From Bradyrhizobium sp. 1(2017) (lineage in GTDB: Bacteria; Pseudomonadota; Alphaproteobacteria; Rhizobiales; Xanthobacteraceae), in the NCBI RefSeq assembly GCF_011602485.2, contig NZ_CP050022.2, positions 6,406,001 through 6,470,000 on the forward strand: a DNA stretch of 64,000 bases, written 5' to 3'. The translations under genes were made by a program, and so were the position numbers. Of the stretch, positions 8,522-16,936 are shown piece after piece. The notes under the pieces are model-generated. The model was not told the DNA's origin, did no database searches, and saw only the letters and a list, made by a program, of their open reading frames with translations. Position 1 is the stretch's first letter; the number at the start of each line of letters is the position of its first letter.

Positions 8522-10267
8522 TTACTGGGTTGTCCTGGATGCTGCAAGAATAAGGCGCTCGGACGGCGGCAGGTCGAACCTCGGCTCGACGCCCAGGAGC
8601 GGCGCTATTCGCTCGATCACCTTGCCGCCGGTCGGCACCGTGTTCCAGCCCGAGGTGATGAACCCCTTCGTCTCAGGAATGGCCTGAGGCTCGTCGAGCA
8701 TGATCAGGACGTGATATTTCGGATCGTCGCAGGGCAGGATGGCGGTGAACGAGTTGAGCACGCGCTTCTTGGCGTAGCGGCCGTTGATGACCTTCTCGGA
8801 CGTGCCGGTCTTGCCGCCAACGTAGTAGCCCTTGACGTCGGCGGTCTTGGCGGTTCCGATTTCGGCATTGAGCCGCATCAGATACCGCATCTTGTCGCTG
8901 GTCTCGGTCTTGATCACGCGCTTGGCCAGCGCCGCCGCTTCGGCTTCGCTGCGCTTCATGAAGGTTGGTGGGATCAGATAGCCGCCGTTCACCAGGGCGT
9001 TGATGCCCATCACCGCCTGCAGCGGCGCCACCGAGAGGCCCTGGCCGAAGGCGGCGGTGACCGTGTTCAGCTCGCTCCAGCGCCGCGGAAGCAGCGGGGC
9101 TGCGCTCTCCGGCAGCTCGGTACGCAGCCGCGTCATCTGGCCCATCTTGGCGAGGAACGCCTTGTGCGCCTCGACGCCCTGGCTGAGCGCGATCCGCGCC
9201 GCGCCGATGTTGGACGAGTAGGTGAACACTTCCTTGGTGTTGATGAATCGCCCGAGCGGATGGCTGTCGTGGATGGTGAACTTGCCGTAGTGCAGGTTTC
9301 CGCGCGCATCCCACATCGAGTTGAGATTGATCTTGCCGGAATCGAGCGCCATCGCGAGCGTAAAGGCCTTGAACGTCGAGCCCATCTCGTAGACGCCGGT
9401 GGTCAGGCGGTTGATGCGATCGGGATCGTGCGCTTCCTTTGGATTGTTGGGATCGAAGTCCGGAAGCGAGACCATCGCCACGATCTCGCCGGTCTTGACG
9501 TTGGAGACGATGCCGGACGCGGCCTTGGCGTGATACTTGTCTTTCGCCTTCAGCAGCTCGTCGCGCAGCGCGTGCTCGACGCGCAGATCGACCGCGAGCT
9601 CGATCGGCTTTTGCAGACGGTCGGTGGCAAAGCCGGCGCGATGGAGATCGGCGAGCCCCTGGTTGTCGAGCCATTTCTCCAGGCCGGCGATGCCCTGGTT
9701 GTCGATATTGACGAGTCCGATGAGGTGGGCGACCTCGTTGCCGGTCGGATAGACGCGCTTGTTCTCGCGCAGAAAGCCGATGCCGGGAATGCCGAGCTTG
9801 TGGACGGCCTGCTGCTGCGACGGCGTGACCTCGCGCTTGAGCCAGACGAAGCCCTTGCGTGTCTTCAGGCGCTCGCGCACCTCCGCCTCGTCGAGGTCGG
9901 GGATGGTCGCGGTCAGGAGCTCGATCGCCTCGTCCTTGTCGATGATGCGACGCGGCTCGCCGAACAGGCTGGACGCCTTGACGTCGGTTGCCAGGATCGC
10001 GCCGTTGCGGTCGACGATGTCGGGCCGTGCGGTCGCAACCACCTCCTGCGCCGCAGCGCGGCGCGCGCCATGGGCGTCGGCACCGATCGCAAACATGACG
10101 AGGCGGCCGCCGATCAGGGCGTAGACCGAAGCGAAGGCGAGCATGGCGAGGCCGACGCGGGCGCGCGCCTTCGCGGCGCGATCGACATTGCGCCCGTAGA
10201 GCAGGCTGCGGATCAGCCGCCGCCGCCAAGGCTCGGTCGGTGTGGGCTTGGCCGGAACGGCGCTCAT
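8522..10267 (-). CDS. ftsI: FtsI/PBP3, septal peptidoglycan transpeptidase
   Basis: FtsI cross-links septal peptidoglycan and is the transpeptidase partner of FtsW. The 581-residue protein has a short cytoplasmic N-terminus, one membrane anchor near residues 37-62, a PBP dimer domain starting with TARPDIVDRNGAILATD, and the three active-site motifs: STFK (Ser near 295), SSN near 350 and KTG near 484. I chose the ATG at 10267 because it overlaps the ftsL stop as ATGA and starts just before the basic stretch ahead of the anchor. The open frame extends 77 codons further upstream, but that part is the antisense of ftsL and lacks coding character. Confidence 0.96.
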   Translation of the reverse strand: MSAVPAKPTPTEPWRRRLIRSLLYGRNVDRAAKARARVGLAMLAFASVYALIGGRLVMFAIGADAHGARRAAAQEVVATARPDIVDRNGAILATDVKASSLFGEPRRIIDKDEAIELLTATIPDLDEAEVRERLKTRKGFVWLKREVTPSQQQAVHKLGIPGIGFLRENKRVYPTGNEVAHLIGLVNIDNQGIAGLEKWLDNQGLADLHRAGFATDRLQKPIELAVDLRVEHALRDELLKAKDKYHAKAASGIVSNVKTGEIVAMVSLPDFDPNNPKEAHDPDRINRLTTGVYEMGSTFKAFTLAMALDSGKINLNSMWDARGNLHYGKFTIHDSHPLGRFINTKEVFTYSSNIGAARIALSQGVEAHKAFLAKMGQMTRLRTELPESAAPLLPRRWSELNTVTAAFGQGLSVAPLQAVMGINALVNGGYLIPPTFMKRSEAEAAALAKRVIKTETSDKMRYLMRLNAEIGTAKTADVKGYYVGGKTGTSEKVINGRYAKKRVLNSFTAILPCDDPKYHVLIMLDEPQAIPETKGFITSGWNTVPTGGKVIERIAPLLGVEPRFDLPPSERLILAASRTTQ

Positions 10268-10656
10268 TGATTGTCCTCCGGCTGAGGCACGGAGCCCGTG
10301 ACAGTATCGGGATCGCTCGCGGCTTCGATGGTGTTGAGCATGGCTCCGATCGGATCGGGCTCTCCCGGCCTGAACATCCGCGGCGGACGCTCCGGCAAAT
10401 TCTTCAGCGAGTCGTATTGCGTGCCATTGACCGGCTTGAGCGACAGATGCCGGTCGGACAATCCTTGCAGGCGCTGGGGCGCATCGAGCTTGGCCCATTC
10501 GGCGCGCAGCGAGGCGATCGCGTCGCGCTGCTCGCGGATTTCCGCATGCAGCCGCAGCACCCTCTCGGTACGCGCGGTGGAGTCCATCTTGATCCGGTAG
10601 ACATGGGCCGCCGCGAAGATCAGCGCGCCGATGACGAGGAGGTGGATGATGCGCAT
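10264..10656 (-). CDS. ftsL: FtsL-like divisome protein
   Basis: FtsL is a small bitopic divisome component that with FtsB and FtsQ activates FtsWI. The 130-residue product has an N-terminal membrane segment (residues 3-18), then a heptad-rich coiled coil containing RLHAEIREQRDAIASLRAEW, an LSLKP stretch, and a Pro/Asp-rich disordered tail. Sequence conservation in this family is low, so the call rests on architecture and position between rsmH and ftsI. The start is 3 bp from the rsmH stop and the end overlaps ftsI. Confidence 0.85.
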   Translation of the reverse strand: MRIIHLLVIGALIFAAAHVYRIKMDSTARTERVLRLHAEIREQRDAIASLRAEWAKLDAPQRLQGLSDRHLSLKPVNGTQYDSLKNLPERPPRMFRPGEPDPIGAMLNTIEAASDPDTVTGSVPQPEDNQ

Positions 10657-10659
10657 GCG

Positions 10660-11649
10660 CTAGCCGCCCCTCATGACGTCGGAGAGTCTTGGCCAGGAGG
10701 ATGGCTCGCCATCGTCATGCGCCGGCGCCGCGGAGCGCTCGGCGGCGCGCAGCTTTGCCGAACGGGCGCGCGGGTTATGCGCGACTTCGTCCTCACTGGC
10801 GACGACCGGCCGCCGCGTCAGCAGCTGGAAGCTCGGCGCGACTTGCGCGACTTCCGGCAGATGCCGCGAGCCACCGCCGGTCCTGGAGCGCTCGGCGAGG
10901 AAGTTCTTGACGATGCGGTCTTCCAGCGAATGGAACGAGACCACGACGAGTCGGCCGCCGGGCTTGAGCACGCGCTCCGCCGCACCCAGCGCCGTCTGAA
11001 GCTCTTCCAGCTCTTCGTTGACGAAGATGCGCAGCGCCTGGAACGTCCGCGTGGCCGGATGGATGTCGCCGGGCTTCGATCGTACGACCCTGCCGACGAG
11101 ATCGGCGAGCGCCCGCGTGGTCTCGAACGGCGTCTCCAGACGGTCCGCCACGATGGCGCGGGCGATGCGGCGCGAATGCCGCTCCTCGCCGAAGAGATAG
11201 ATGATGTCGGCGAGATCGCCTTCGGAGGCGCGCGCGACGACGTCGGCCGCGGTCGGGCCCATCTGTCCCATCCGCATGTCGAGCGGACCGTCGAGACGGA
11301 ATGAGAAACCGCGCCCTGCCTGATCGAGCTGCATCGAGGACACGCCGACATCCATCACGACGCCATCGACGTCCTCGAGGCCTTGCGCCGCGCAGACCTC
11401 GGCGAGGTTGGAGAAGCGGTCCTCGACCAGCGTGAGCCTGCCCGCGGCACGTTCGACCAGTTCGGCACCGCCCGCGATCGCCGTGCGGTCGCGATCAATG
11501 GCAATGAGCCGGGTTCCCGGCACCTCGAGGATGGCGCGGCTGTAGCCGCCGGCGCCGAAGGTGGCATCGACGTAAACACCGCCCTCGCGCGGGGCGAGAT
11601 GCGCGACGGCCTCGCGGCCGAGAACGGGAATGTGGAGAGCTGAGCTCAT
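10660..11649 (-). CDS. rsmH: 16S rRNA (cytosine1402-N4)-methyltransferase
   Basis: RsmH (MraW) methylates N4 of C1402 in the 16S rRNA decoding centre. The 329-residue protein begins [13 protein letters not shown] and has the SAM site [48 protein letters not shown] and [14 protein letters not shown] placed the start at the ATG at 11649, giving [10 protein letters not shown]. The open frame continues 64 codons upstream without homology and overlaps a different small ORF. ATGA overlap at 11646-11649 suggests coupling to that upstream ORF. Confidence 0.96.
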   Translation of the reverse strand: MSSALHIPVLGREAVAHLAPREGGVYVDATFGAGGYSRAILEVPGTRLIAIDRDRTAIAGGAELVERAAGRLTLVEDRFSNLAEVCAAQGLEDVDGVVMDVGVSSMQLDQAGRGFSFRLDGPLDMRMGQMGPTAADVVARASEGDLADIIYLFGEERHSRRIARAIVADRLETPFETTRALADLVGRVVRSKPGDIHPATRTFQALRIFVNEELEELQTALGAAERVLKPGGRLVVVSFHSLEDRIVKNFLAERSRTGGGSRHLPEVAQVAPSFQLLTRRPVVASEDEVAHNPRARSAKLRAAERSAAPAHDDGEPSSWPRLSDVMRGG

Positions 11650-11882
11650 GCGCCAAGCCTGCCTGACACCGCCGATGCCGGATCGCGGTCCAACCAGCCC
11701 ATAACGCCTCGAATCAATCCGCGTCGCGGCGGTTCCACGACAAAGCCCTCGTCCAGCATGGTTACCAGGCCCGGTGGCCCTGAGCGGCCAACCCAGTGTT
11801 CCCAGTGGAATTTGTCGGGCAGCCATGGGATTTCGAGCCAAAATACGCTTTGGCCGCCTCCGGACGCGGGTCGGCTCTTCAT
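11646..11882 (-). CDS. small hypothetical ORF ahead of rsmH
   Basis: A 78-codon ORF whose stop overlaps the rsmH start as ATGA, in the position usually held by mraZ. The product is not MraZ: it is half the length and shows no DxKGR-type motif. It is Trp-rich in the middle ([16 protein letters not shown]) with an amphipathic C-terminal half ([16 protein letters not shown]). A weak GAGAG ribosome site precedes the ATG. Function unknown. It could be a leader ORF that couples translation into the dcw cluster, or a spurious frame over the promoter region. Confidence 0.42.
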   Translation of the reverse strand: MKSRPASGGGQSVFWLEIPWLPDKFHWEHWVGRSGPPGLVTMLDEGFVVEPPRRGLIRGVMGWLDRDPASAVSGRLGA

Positions 11883-12083
11883 CTCTCAGTAACGGCCCTT
11901 AGCGTTAAGAAAGCGTTGATCGGCTCATGACAAGTCGAAAAGGTGTCGGCGTGGTGATGCTTCATCCACACACATGCGCCAAAATGCACCCGTTAACCGC
12001 GCCGGGCGATTGCGTGCGGCGAGGGGTAAAGGAATAGTAAAGAGAAGGGCTTGGCACACTCTCCTATCCGATTTGAGCTGTTC

Positions 12084-12947
12084 ATGTCGTCCGGTTCGTC
12101 CACGCCGTCTGGAAATGATTCGAAGCGTCAACGCGTTCTCCCGGTTCCCAAAGCCGCGGCGAACATGCGGACGTTCGACCCGGATTCGTCGACCGTCTCC
12201 GACATCATCCCCTCGCCCAACCATGGCGAGCGCAACAAGGGACGGCAGCCGGACATGATCGTGCTGCACTACACCGGCATGCCCGATGTCGAGGGCGCGC
12301 TGGCGCGGCTGTGCACCGCGGGGACCGAGGTGTCGGCGCACTACGTCGTGCTGGAGGATGGCCGCATCGTGCAATGCGTGCCCGAGGCGAAGCGCGCCTG
12401 GCACGCAGGGGTCTCCTCCTGGGCCGGCGAAGACGACATCAACTCCTGCTCGATCGGCATCGAGATCATCAATCGCGGCCACGATTGGGGTTATCCGGAA
12501 TATCCGCTGCGCCAGATCGCCGCCGTGATCGCGCTGTGCCGCGGCATTATGCTCCGCCGCAAGGTGCCGGCGCATCGGGTACTTGGCCATTCCGACGTCG
12601 CGCCCGCGCGCAAGAAGGATCCCGGCGAGAAGTTTCCATGGCACTCGCTGGCCAATTCCGGCGTCGGCCACTGGGTCACGCCAGCGCCGGTCGTGCGCGG
12701 CGAGAGCCTGATGCTCGGCACCATCAGCGACGCGGTGCTGAGCATGCAGCAGGCGCTCGCCCGATATGGCTACGGCGTGCCGCTGACCGGCAAATACGAC
12801 GCCGCAACGATGGAAGTCGTCACCGCCTTCCAGCGCCATTTCCGCCCGGAGCGACTGGATGGCGTGGCCGATCATTCGACGCTGTCGACATTGCAGGCGC
12901 TGCTCGCGAGCCTGCCGCAGGACGCGACGGCCGTCGCGTCGAAGTGA
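12084..12947 (+). CDS. N-acetylmuramoyl-L-alanine amidase (Amidase_2) with PG-binding domain
   Basis: A zinc amidase that cleaves the MurNAc-L-Ala bond, likely in recycling or turnover of anhydro-muropeptides. The Amidase_2 domain is clear: MIVLHYTGM with the first Zn His, SAHYVVLEDGRIVQCV, RAWHAG, SIGIEIIN and HRVLGHSDVAPARKKDPG with the second His and catalytic Lys/Asp region. A C-terminal peptidoglycan-binding_1 domain (ALARYGYG ... AFQRHFRPERLDG) follows. The frame is open from a TTG at 12051 with a GAAGG site close to it. I give the ATG at 12084; an ATG at 12165 just before the conserved domain is also possible. No signal peptide is evident from any start. Divergent from dcw. Confidence 0.9.
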   Translation: MSSGSSTPSGNDSKRQRVLPVPKAAANMRTFDPDSSTVSDIIPSPNHGERNKGRQPDMIVLHYTGMPDVEGALARLCTAGTEVSAHYVVLEDGRIVQCVPEAKRAWHAGVSSWAGEDDINSCSIGIEIINRGHDWGYPEYPLRQIAAVIALCRGIMLRRKVPAHRVLGHSDVAPARKKDPGEKFPWHSLANSGVGHWVTPAPVVRGESLMLGTISDAVLSMQQALARYGYGVPLTGKYDAATMEVVTAFQRHFRPERLDGVADHSTLSTLQALLASLPQDATAVASK

Positions 12948-12990
12948 CGGCGGCAGCCAGGCACTGCGTCACTGCGAGGAGCTGGCGCGC

Positions 12991-14223
12991 CTACCCCATC
13001 TCCCTCACCCGTCGCGCATAGAGCCGCCGCAACGGCTCCAGCTGCGCCGCCTCCGTCGCCGCGCGATACGCCTCGCGCGCCTCCTCCTTGCGGCCGAGCC
13101 GCCGCAACAGATCCGCACGAACCGCAGGGATGAGCTCATAACCATCGAGCCTGCCGCGCGCGGTGATCGCATCGACGAGATCGAGCGCGCGCGATGGTCC
13201 GTCGACCATCGACACCGCCGCGGCATGGTTCAGCTCGATCACCGGCGAGGGACTGATGCGCAGCAGCACTTCGTAGAGTCCCGCAATCTGCGGCCAATCG
13301 GTCTCCTCGAAGCTGGTTGCGCGGGCATGCAGCGCCGCGATCGCGGCTTGCACGGCATAGGGCTGCGGCCGGCCCGGCAGGCGCAGCGCGTCTTCCACCA
13401 ACATCAGGCCATCCTCGATCTGCGCGCGGTCCCACAGCGAGCGGTCCTGCTCTTCGAGCAGCACGATGTCGCCGGCCGGTGTCTGGCGCCCGGCGCGGCG
13501 CGCGTCGTGCAGCAGCATCAACGCCAGCAGGCCCTTGATGCCGGCGCGATCAGGCATCAACCGATCCAGCAGGCGGCCGAGCCTGATGGCCTCGACGGCG
13601 AGATCGGGCCGCATCAGGTTCGCACCCGACGTCGCCACATAGCCCTCGGTGAAGACGAGATAGATCACCGCGAGCACGCCATCGAGCCGCGATGCCAGTG
13701 CCTCGCGCTCCGGCACTTCATAGGGGATGCCGGCGAGGCGGATCTTCTGCTTGGCGCGAACGAGGCGCTGGGCCATCGCCTCCTCGCTGACGAGAAAGGC
13801 GCGGGCGACCTGCGCCGTCGACAGCCCGCAGACGGTGCGCAGCGTCAATGCGACCTGGACTTCGGCCGCGAACGCAGGATGGCAGCAGGTGAAGATCAGC
13901 CGCAGCATGTCGTCGTCGAGCACGGCCGGCGGCTCGTCGCGCGCTTGCGCGTTCAGCTCGAGCTCGTGCACCAGCGCCTGCTGCTTGCCGCGAAAGACGG
14001 CCGCGCGGCGAACGCGGTCGATCGCCTTGTGCTTCGCGACATTGACCAGCCAGGCGCGCGGATTGTCGGGGATCTCGCACGCCGGCCAGCGTTCCAGCGC
14101 AACGGCGAAGGCATCCTGGAGCGCATCCTCGGCGAGATCGAAATCGCCGACGAGGCGGATCAGCGTGGCAAGCGCCCGCCCCGCCTCGTCGCGGAAAATG
14201 ATCTCGATCTCGGAAGGGGTCAT
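12991..14223 (-). CDS. ECF42-type RNA polymerase sigma factor with TPR-like C-terminal extension
   Basis: The 410-residue protein has a sigma-70 region 2 at residues 10-60 (FDLAEDALQDAFAVALERWP, PRAWLVNVAKHKAIDRVRR) and region 4 near 115-160 (CGLSTAQVARAFLVSEEAMA, QRLVRAKQKIR). A long C-terminal half (EREALASRLDGVLAVIYLVFTEGY onward, DUF6596-like) is rich in helical repeats. That extension and the adjacent DGPF/YciI gene identify the ECF42 group, which lacks an anti-sigma factor and is thought to be controlled through its own C-terminal domain. Target genes cannot be read here. Family context is established knowledge; regulation is inferred. Confidence 0.9.
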   Translation of the reverse strand: MTPSEIEIIFRDEAGRALATLIRLVGDFDLAEDALQDAFAVALERWPACEIPDNPRAWLVNVAKHKAIDRVRRAAVFRGKQQALVHELELNAQARDEPPAVLDDDMLRLIFTCCHPAFAAEVQVALTLRTVCGLSTAQVARAFLVSEEAMAQRLVRAKQKIRLAGIPYEVPEREALASRLDGVLAVIYLVFTEGYVATSGANLMRPDLAVEAIRLGRLLDRLMPDRAGIKGLLALMLLHDARRAGRQTPAGDIVLLEEQDRSLWDRAQIEDGLMLVEDALRLPGRPQPYAVQAAIAALHARATSFEETDWPQIAGLYEVLLRISPSPVIELNHAAAVSMVDGPSRALDLVDAITARGRLDGYELIPAVRADLLRRLGRKEEAREAYRAATEAAQLEPLRRLYARRVREMG

Positions 14224-14246
14224 GTCACGCGATCAACATACCCATC

Positions 14247-14341
14247 GTCATGCCGGGGCGTCGCACCAGCGACGAGCCCGGAAACCATACTTCCGATCGT
14301 GGTTATGGATTCCGGGCCTGCGCCCGACGGCGCATCCCAAA
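14247..14341. repeat. imperfect palindromic intergenic repeat
   Basis: Between the ECF sigma factor and the DGPF gene. The left block CGTCATGCCGGGGCG and a GACGAGCCCGGAA block, with a right block GATTCCGGGCCTGCGCCCGA, resemble the CGTCATTCCGGGG repeats found at several other intergenic sites in this window. Confidence 0.5.
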
Positions 14342-14361
14342 ATGGCGAAGGTAAGATCATT

Positions 14362-14715
14362 TCATTTCTCATACACCCAGATCGGCCGCACCTCGATCGA
14401 GCCGATGCGCGCGCTGGGGATCCGCGCCGCGATCTCGATCGCGGCGTTCAAATCCCTGGCTTCGACCAGATAGTAGCCGCCGAGCTGCTCGCGCGTCTCC
14501 GCAAACGGGCCGTCCGTCGTCAGCATCTTGCCGTCGCGCACGCGCACGGTCGTCGCGGTCGTCGTCGGCTGCAAGCGGTCACCAGCCTTGAAATTGCCGT
14601 TCTGGATGATGCCTTGCGTGAAGGCCTGATATTCGGCCAGCATTTTCTGGCTGGTCGCCGCGTCGTTCTTCGCGTACTCGACCTCGTTCTGGTAGATCAT
14701 CAGCAGATATTGCAT
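14362..14715 (-). CDS. YciI/DGPF-domain protein
   Basis: A 117-residue ferredoxin-fold dimeric protein of the YCII-related (DGPF) family. It starts MQYLLMIYQNE and has the signature TTDGPFAETREQLGGYYLVEA, followed by AIEIAARIPSARIGSIEVRP. The ATG at 14715 is chosen because the conserved fold begins there; the open frame extends 20 codons upstream without conservation. Members sit next to ECF42 sigma factors in many genomes, as here (138 bp from the sigma gene, same strand and upstream of it). The biochemical role is unknown. Confidence 0.88.
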   Translation of the reverse strand: MQYLLMIYQNEVEYAKNDAATSQKMLAEYQAFTQGIIQNGNFKAGDRLQPTTTATTVRVRDGKMLTTDGPFAETREQLGGYYLVEARDLNAAIEIAARIPSARIGSIEVRPIWVYEK

Positions 14716-14864
14716 CGCTTCACTCCGGTTGTTCGGCTGCGTCGCCGACATCCAGTCGAACGGGGCGCGCGCCAAACGACATCTTCAGGATAAATTATTT
14801 GCGGGCCGCGCGCGCGGCGATACCGGCTTGACGGAACCGTCACAAATGCTCCATGCGTTATCGG

Positions 14865-15342
14865 TCAGTCGGCCGGACGGCCGCTCCGGCAGGTGCCGAA
14901 AGGCCGCCGGGGAGGAAAGTCCGGGCTCCCTTGACATGCGGTGCCGGATAACGTCCGGCGGGGGTGACCCCAGGGAAAGTGCCACAGAGAACGAACCGCC
15001 CGCCGTCGCCCCTTCGGGGCTTTGGCGCGGCAAGCCCTCGGGCCTGCCGTGCCGTAGCAGCGCAAGCTGCGTAGGCAGGTAAGGGTGAAAAGGTGCGGTA
15101 AGAGCGCACCGCGGATCCGGCAACGGAGCCGGCAGGGCAAACCCCACCGGGAGCAAAACCGAATAGGGACGGCGCAGCGGGCTGTTCGCGCAAGCGATAA
15201 CGCCGCGGGGCGATGTCAGGCCCGCCGTCCGGGTAGGTTGCTCGAGGCCATGTGCAAACGTGGTCCCAGAGGAATGGCCGTCACGTATCGTTCGCGCAAG
15301 CGGATGGTGCCCTACAGAACCCGGCTTACAGGCCGGCTGATA
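14865..15342 (+). ncRNA. rnpB: RNase P RNA (bacterial class A)
   Basis: RNase P RNA is the ribozyme that matures tRNA 5' ends. The 5' core GAGGAAAGTCCGGGCTCC follows GGCAGGTGCCGAAAGGCCGC, and the 3' core CAGAACCCGGCTTACAGGCC is near the end. The terminal helix P1 pairs AGTCGGCC at 14867-14874 with GGCCGGCT at 15331-15338. AGAGGAATGGCCGTCAC and the ACAGAACCC block are the conserved elements. The AGAGAACGAACCGCC segment and the large GC-rich P12-like arm fit the alphaproteobacterial form. Ends are taken from P1 and may be off by a few bases. Confidence 0.95.
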
Positions 15343-15351
15343 TCTTGCAAC

Positions 15352-15391
15352 GAGGGGTCCGATGCTAGCGCATCGGGCCCCTCACCATTTT
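15352..15391 (+). terminator. intrinsic terminator after rnpB
   Basis: A 14-bp stem, GAGGGGTCCGATGC at 15352-15365 paired with GCATCGGGCCCCTC at 15370-15383 (one G-G type interruption near the middle), has a 4-base loop and is followed by ACCATTTT. It begins 10 bp after the 3' end of RNase P RNA and is the obvious end of that transcript. Confidence 0.7.
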
Positions 15392-15418
15392 GAGACCGAG
15401 CGCGCCGCCATTCGAAGG

Positions 15419-15543
15419 CGTCATTCCGGGGCTCGCGAAACGAGAGCCCGGAATCCATCGCCCGGCAGAGAGGATGGAGGAATGGATTCTCAGATGCGCA
15501 ATTGCGCATCGTAGTTCGTGCTGCGCACGCCCCGGAATGACGG
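15419..15543. repeat. CGTCATTCCGGGG palindromic repeat
   Basis: A left arm CGTCATTCCGGGGC and a right arm GCCCCGGAATGACG (15529-15542) bound a 125-bp element with inner inverted blocks (GCTCGCGAAACGAGAGC, ATGCGCAATTGCGCAT). It lies against the hydrolase stop codon. The same end sequences recur at 31166-31273 and 36172-36274. Confidence 0.7.
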
Positions 15544-15549
15544 CGAGAG

Positions 15550-16275
15550 TTACGCAACGATCTTCGCCAACACCGCCATCAGCGCCTCCGGCGCCGTCAC
15601 ATTCGGCGCGTGGCTGGCGTCGAGCTCGACATAGCGCCAGCCATCCTCGTTCTTCGTCCGCTGCGCGAATTGCCCGAACACGTCGCCCGGCGGAATGCGC
15701 GTACAATAGATGTAGCTGCGCGGCACTTTCGCCTCGCCGTGCGCGAGCCTCAAGCGCGCCTCGAAGCACTTGATCGGCATCGGCACGCGGCGGGCATTGA
15801 GCCAGTCGAGATCGGCCTGCGGCGTATCAGGCGGCGGCGGGTTCGGCGGGATGCGATAGCCGTCGCCCGAGCTTACTGCCTTGCGCATCGGCTCGCGCCC
15901 GCCCTCGTTGAGATCGAACAGCGACTGGCCGTCACGCGGCACGAAGGCGTCGAGATAGATCAGCTGCGTCACGCGCTCGCGCGCGCGGTCGGCGACACCG
16001 GTCGCGACCATGCCGCCATAGCTGTGGCCGAGCAGAACGATGTCGCTCAAATCCTCGAAGGCGATGACGTTGAGGATGTCCTGGATATGGGTCTCCAGAT
16101 CGATCGAAGGGCTTGCCAGATGCGCGCGCTCGCCGAGCCCCGTATAGGTCGGCGCCACCAGGCGGTGGCCGGCCTGCGCCATCAGCGGATGCATCTTCTT
16201 CCAGGCCCATCCGCCGGACCACGCGCCATGACAGAGCAGGAAAGTCTTCGCGCGCGTCGCCATCAGCGTTTCCAT
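15550..16275 (-). CDS. alpha/beta hydrolase, esterase-like
   Basis: A 241-residue cytoplasmic alpha/beta hydrolase. Residues 12-25 (FLLCHGAWSGGWAW) form the oxyanion-hole strand, the nucleophile elbow GHSYGG puts the catalytic Ser at 85, and the catalytic His is in ASHAPNV near residue 222. The sequence resembles the plant salicylate/methyl-ester esterase-like branch found widely in soil bacteria. The substrate cannot be deduced. The start could be Met1 or Met5 (MATRAK); both precede the conserved core. It is a single-gene unit between rnpB and the DUF983 gene. Confidence 0.85.
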   Translation of the reverse strand: METLMATRAKTFLLCHGAWSGGWAWKKMHPLMAQAGHRLVAPTYTGLGERAHLASPSIDLETHIQDILNVIAFEDLSDIVLLGHSYGGMVATGVADRARERVTQLIYLDAFVPRDGQSLFDLNEGGREPMRKAVSSGDGYRIPPNPPPPDTPQADLDWLNARRVPMPIKCFEARLRLAHGEAKVPRSYIYCTRIPPGDVFGQFAQRTKNEDGWRYVELDASHAPNVTAPEALMAVLAKIVA

Positions 16276-16428
16276 CGTTCTCGTTGATGCGATGGAGTGT
16301 AGCGGCCGGCCGCGCCATGTAAATGCCGGCTCTCAGGGCGTGATCCGGAAAAGTGTGCAGCGGCCTTCCGAAAAGATCAGGCTCAAACAATACCTAGAGC
16401 GCGATGACGATCCTGACCTCATCGCGCT

Positions 16429-16857
16429 TCAGGCCGCCCGCGTATCCGCCTTCACCAGCACCGGCGCAAGCTCATCGGCCTCACGCCGCAGCTTGCTCGC
16501 CTCGAAACCGTGCATGCCGAGCTGCCATTGCAGCCCGACGATGGCGCCCTTGGTCGGTTGCAGCAATGCGAGCGACGCGAACAGCGTCACCGGCAGCCAC
16601 ACTGCGAGCTGCAACCATTCCGGCGGTGCGTAGGCAGTCTCGACCGCGAGGATCGCCGGCACCACGAGATGGCCCACCACCACCATCACGAGATAGGCCG
16701 GAAAGTCGTCGGCGCGCTGGTGAAACAGCTCTTCGCCACAATGGTCGCAAGTATCAGCCACTTTCAGGAAGCGGCCGAACATGTGCCCTTCCCCGCAATT
16801 CGGGCACTTGCCACCGAAGCCGCGCCACATCGCCTTTGCCAGAGAGACCGTCGCCAT
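16429..16857 (-). CDS. DUF983 membrane protein
   Basis: A 142-residue protein starting MATVSLAKAMWRGFGGKCP. The N-terminus has two CxxC pairs (CPNCGEG and CDHCGEELFHQ), likely a zinc ribbon, followed by the DFPAYLVMVVVGH membrane segment and a second segment LAVWLPVTLFASLALLQPTKG. This is the DUF983 pattern, sometimes linked to cytochrome c oxidase assembly clusters, though none is nearby. The ATG at 16857 has an upstream GGAAGAGGTGTGG site; the frame is open to 16938. It is divergent from a MocR regulator with operator-like repeats between. Confidence 0.88.
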   Translation of the reverse strand: MATVSLAKAMWRGFGGKCPNCGEGHMFGRFLKVADTCDHCGEELFHQRADDFPAYLVMVVVGHLVVPAILAVETAYAPPEWLQLAVWLPVTLFASLALLQPTKGAIVGLQWQLGMHGFEASKLRREADELAPVLVKADTRAA

Positions 16858-16881
16858 GACCACACCTCTTCCTTTTCGATG

Positions 16882-16911
16882 ATCCATACAATAGTATCTT
16901 GCATCCATACA
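16882..16911. promoter_or_regulatory. direct-repeat operator candidate for the MocR regulator
   Basis: Two exact copies of ATCCATACA at 16882-16890 and 16903-16911, 21 bp apart (two helical turns), lie in the 79-bp divergent gap between the DUF983 gene and the MocR gene. MocR/PdxR/GabR regulators are known to bind spaced direct repeats in such gaps. The site would let one dimer control both genes. Binding is inferred. Confidence 0.55.
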
Positions 16912-16936
16912 TTCAAAGGATATGGGCCAGCATTGC

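Noticed and set aside
8711..10270. 519-codon plus-strand frame opposite ftsI
   Set aside because: Antisense of ftsI, no motif, composition typical of a shadow frame.
11780..11830. MraZ-box-like TGGG repeats ahead of rsmH
   Set aside because: Two TGGG blocks lie 9 bp apart, not the 10 bp spacing of MraZ boxes, and are explained by codons for HWEHW in the small ORF.
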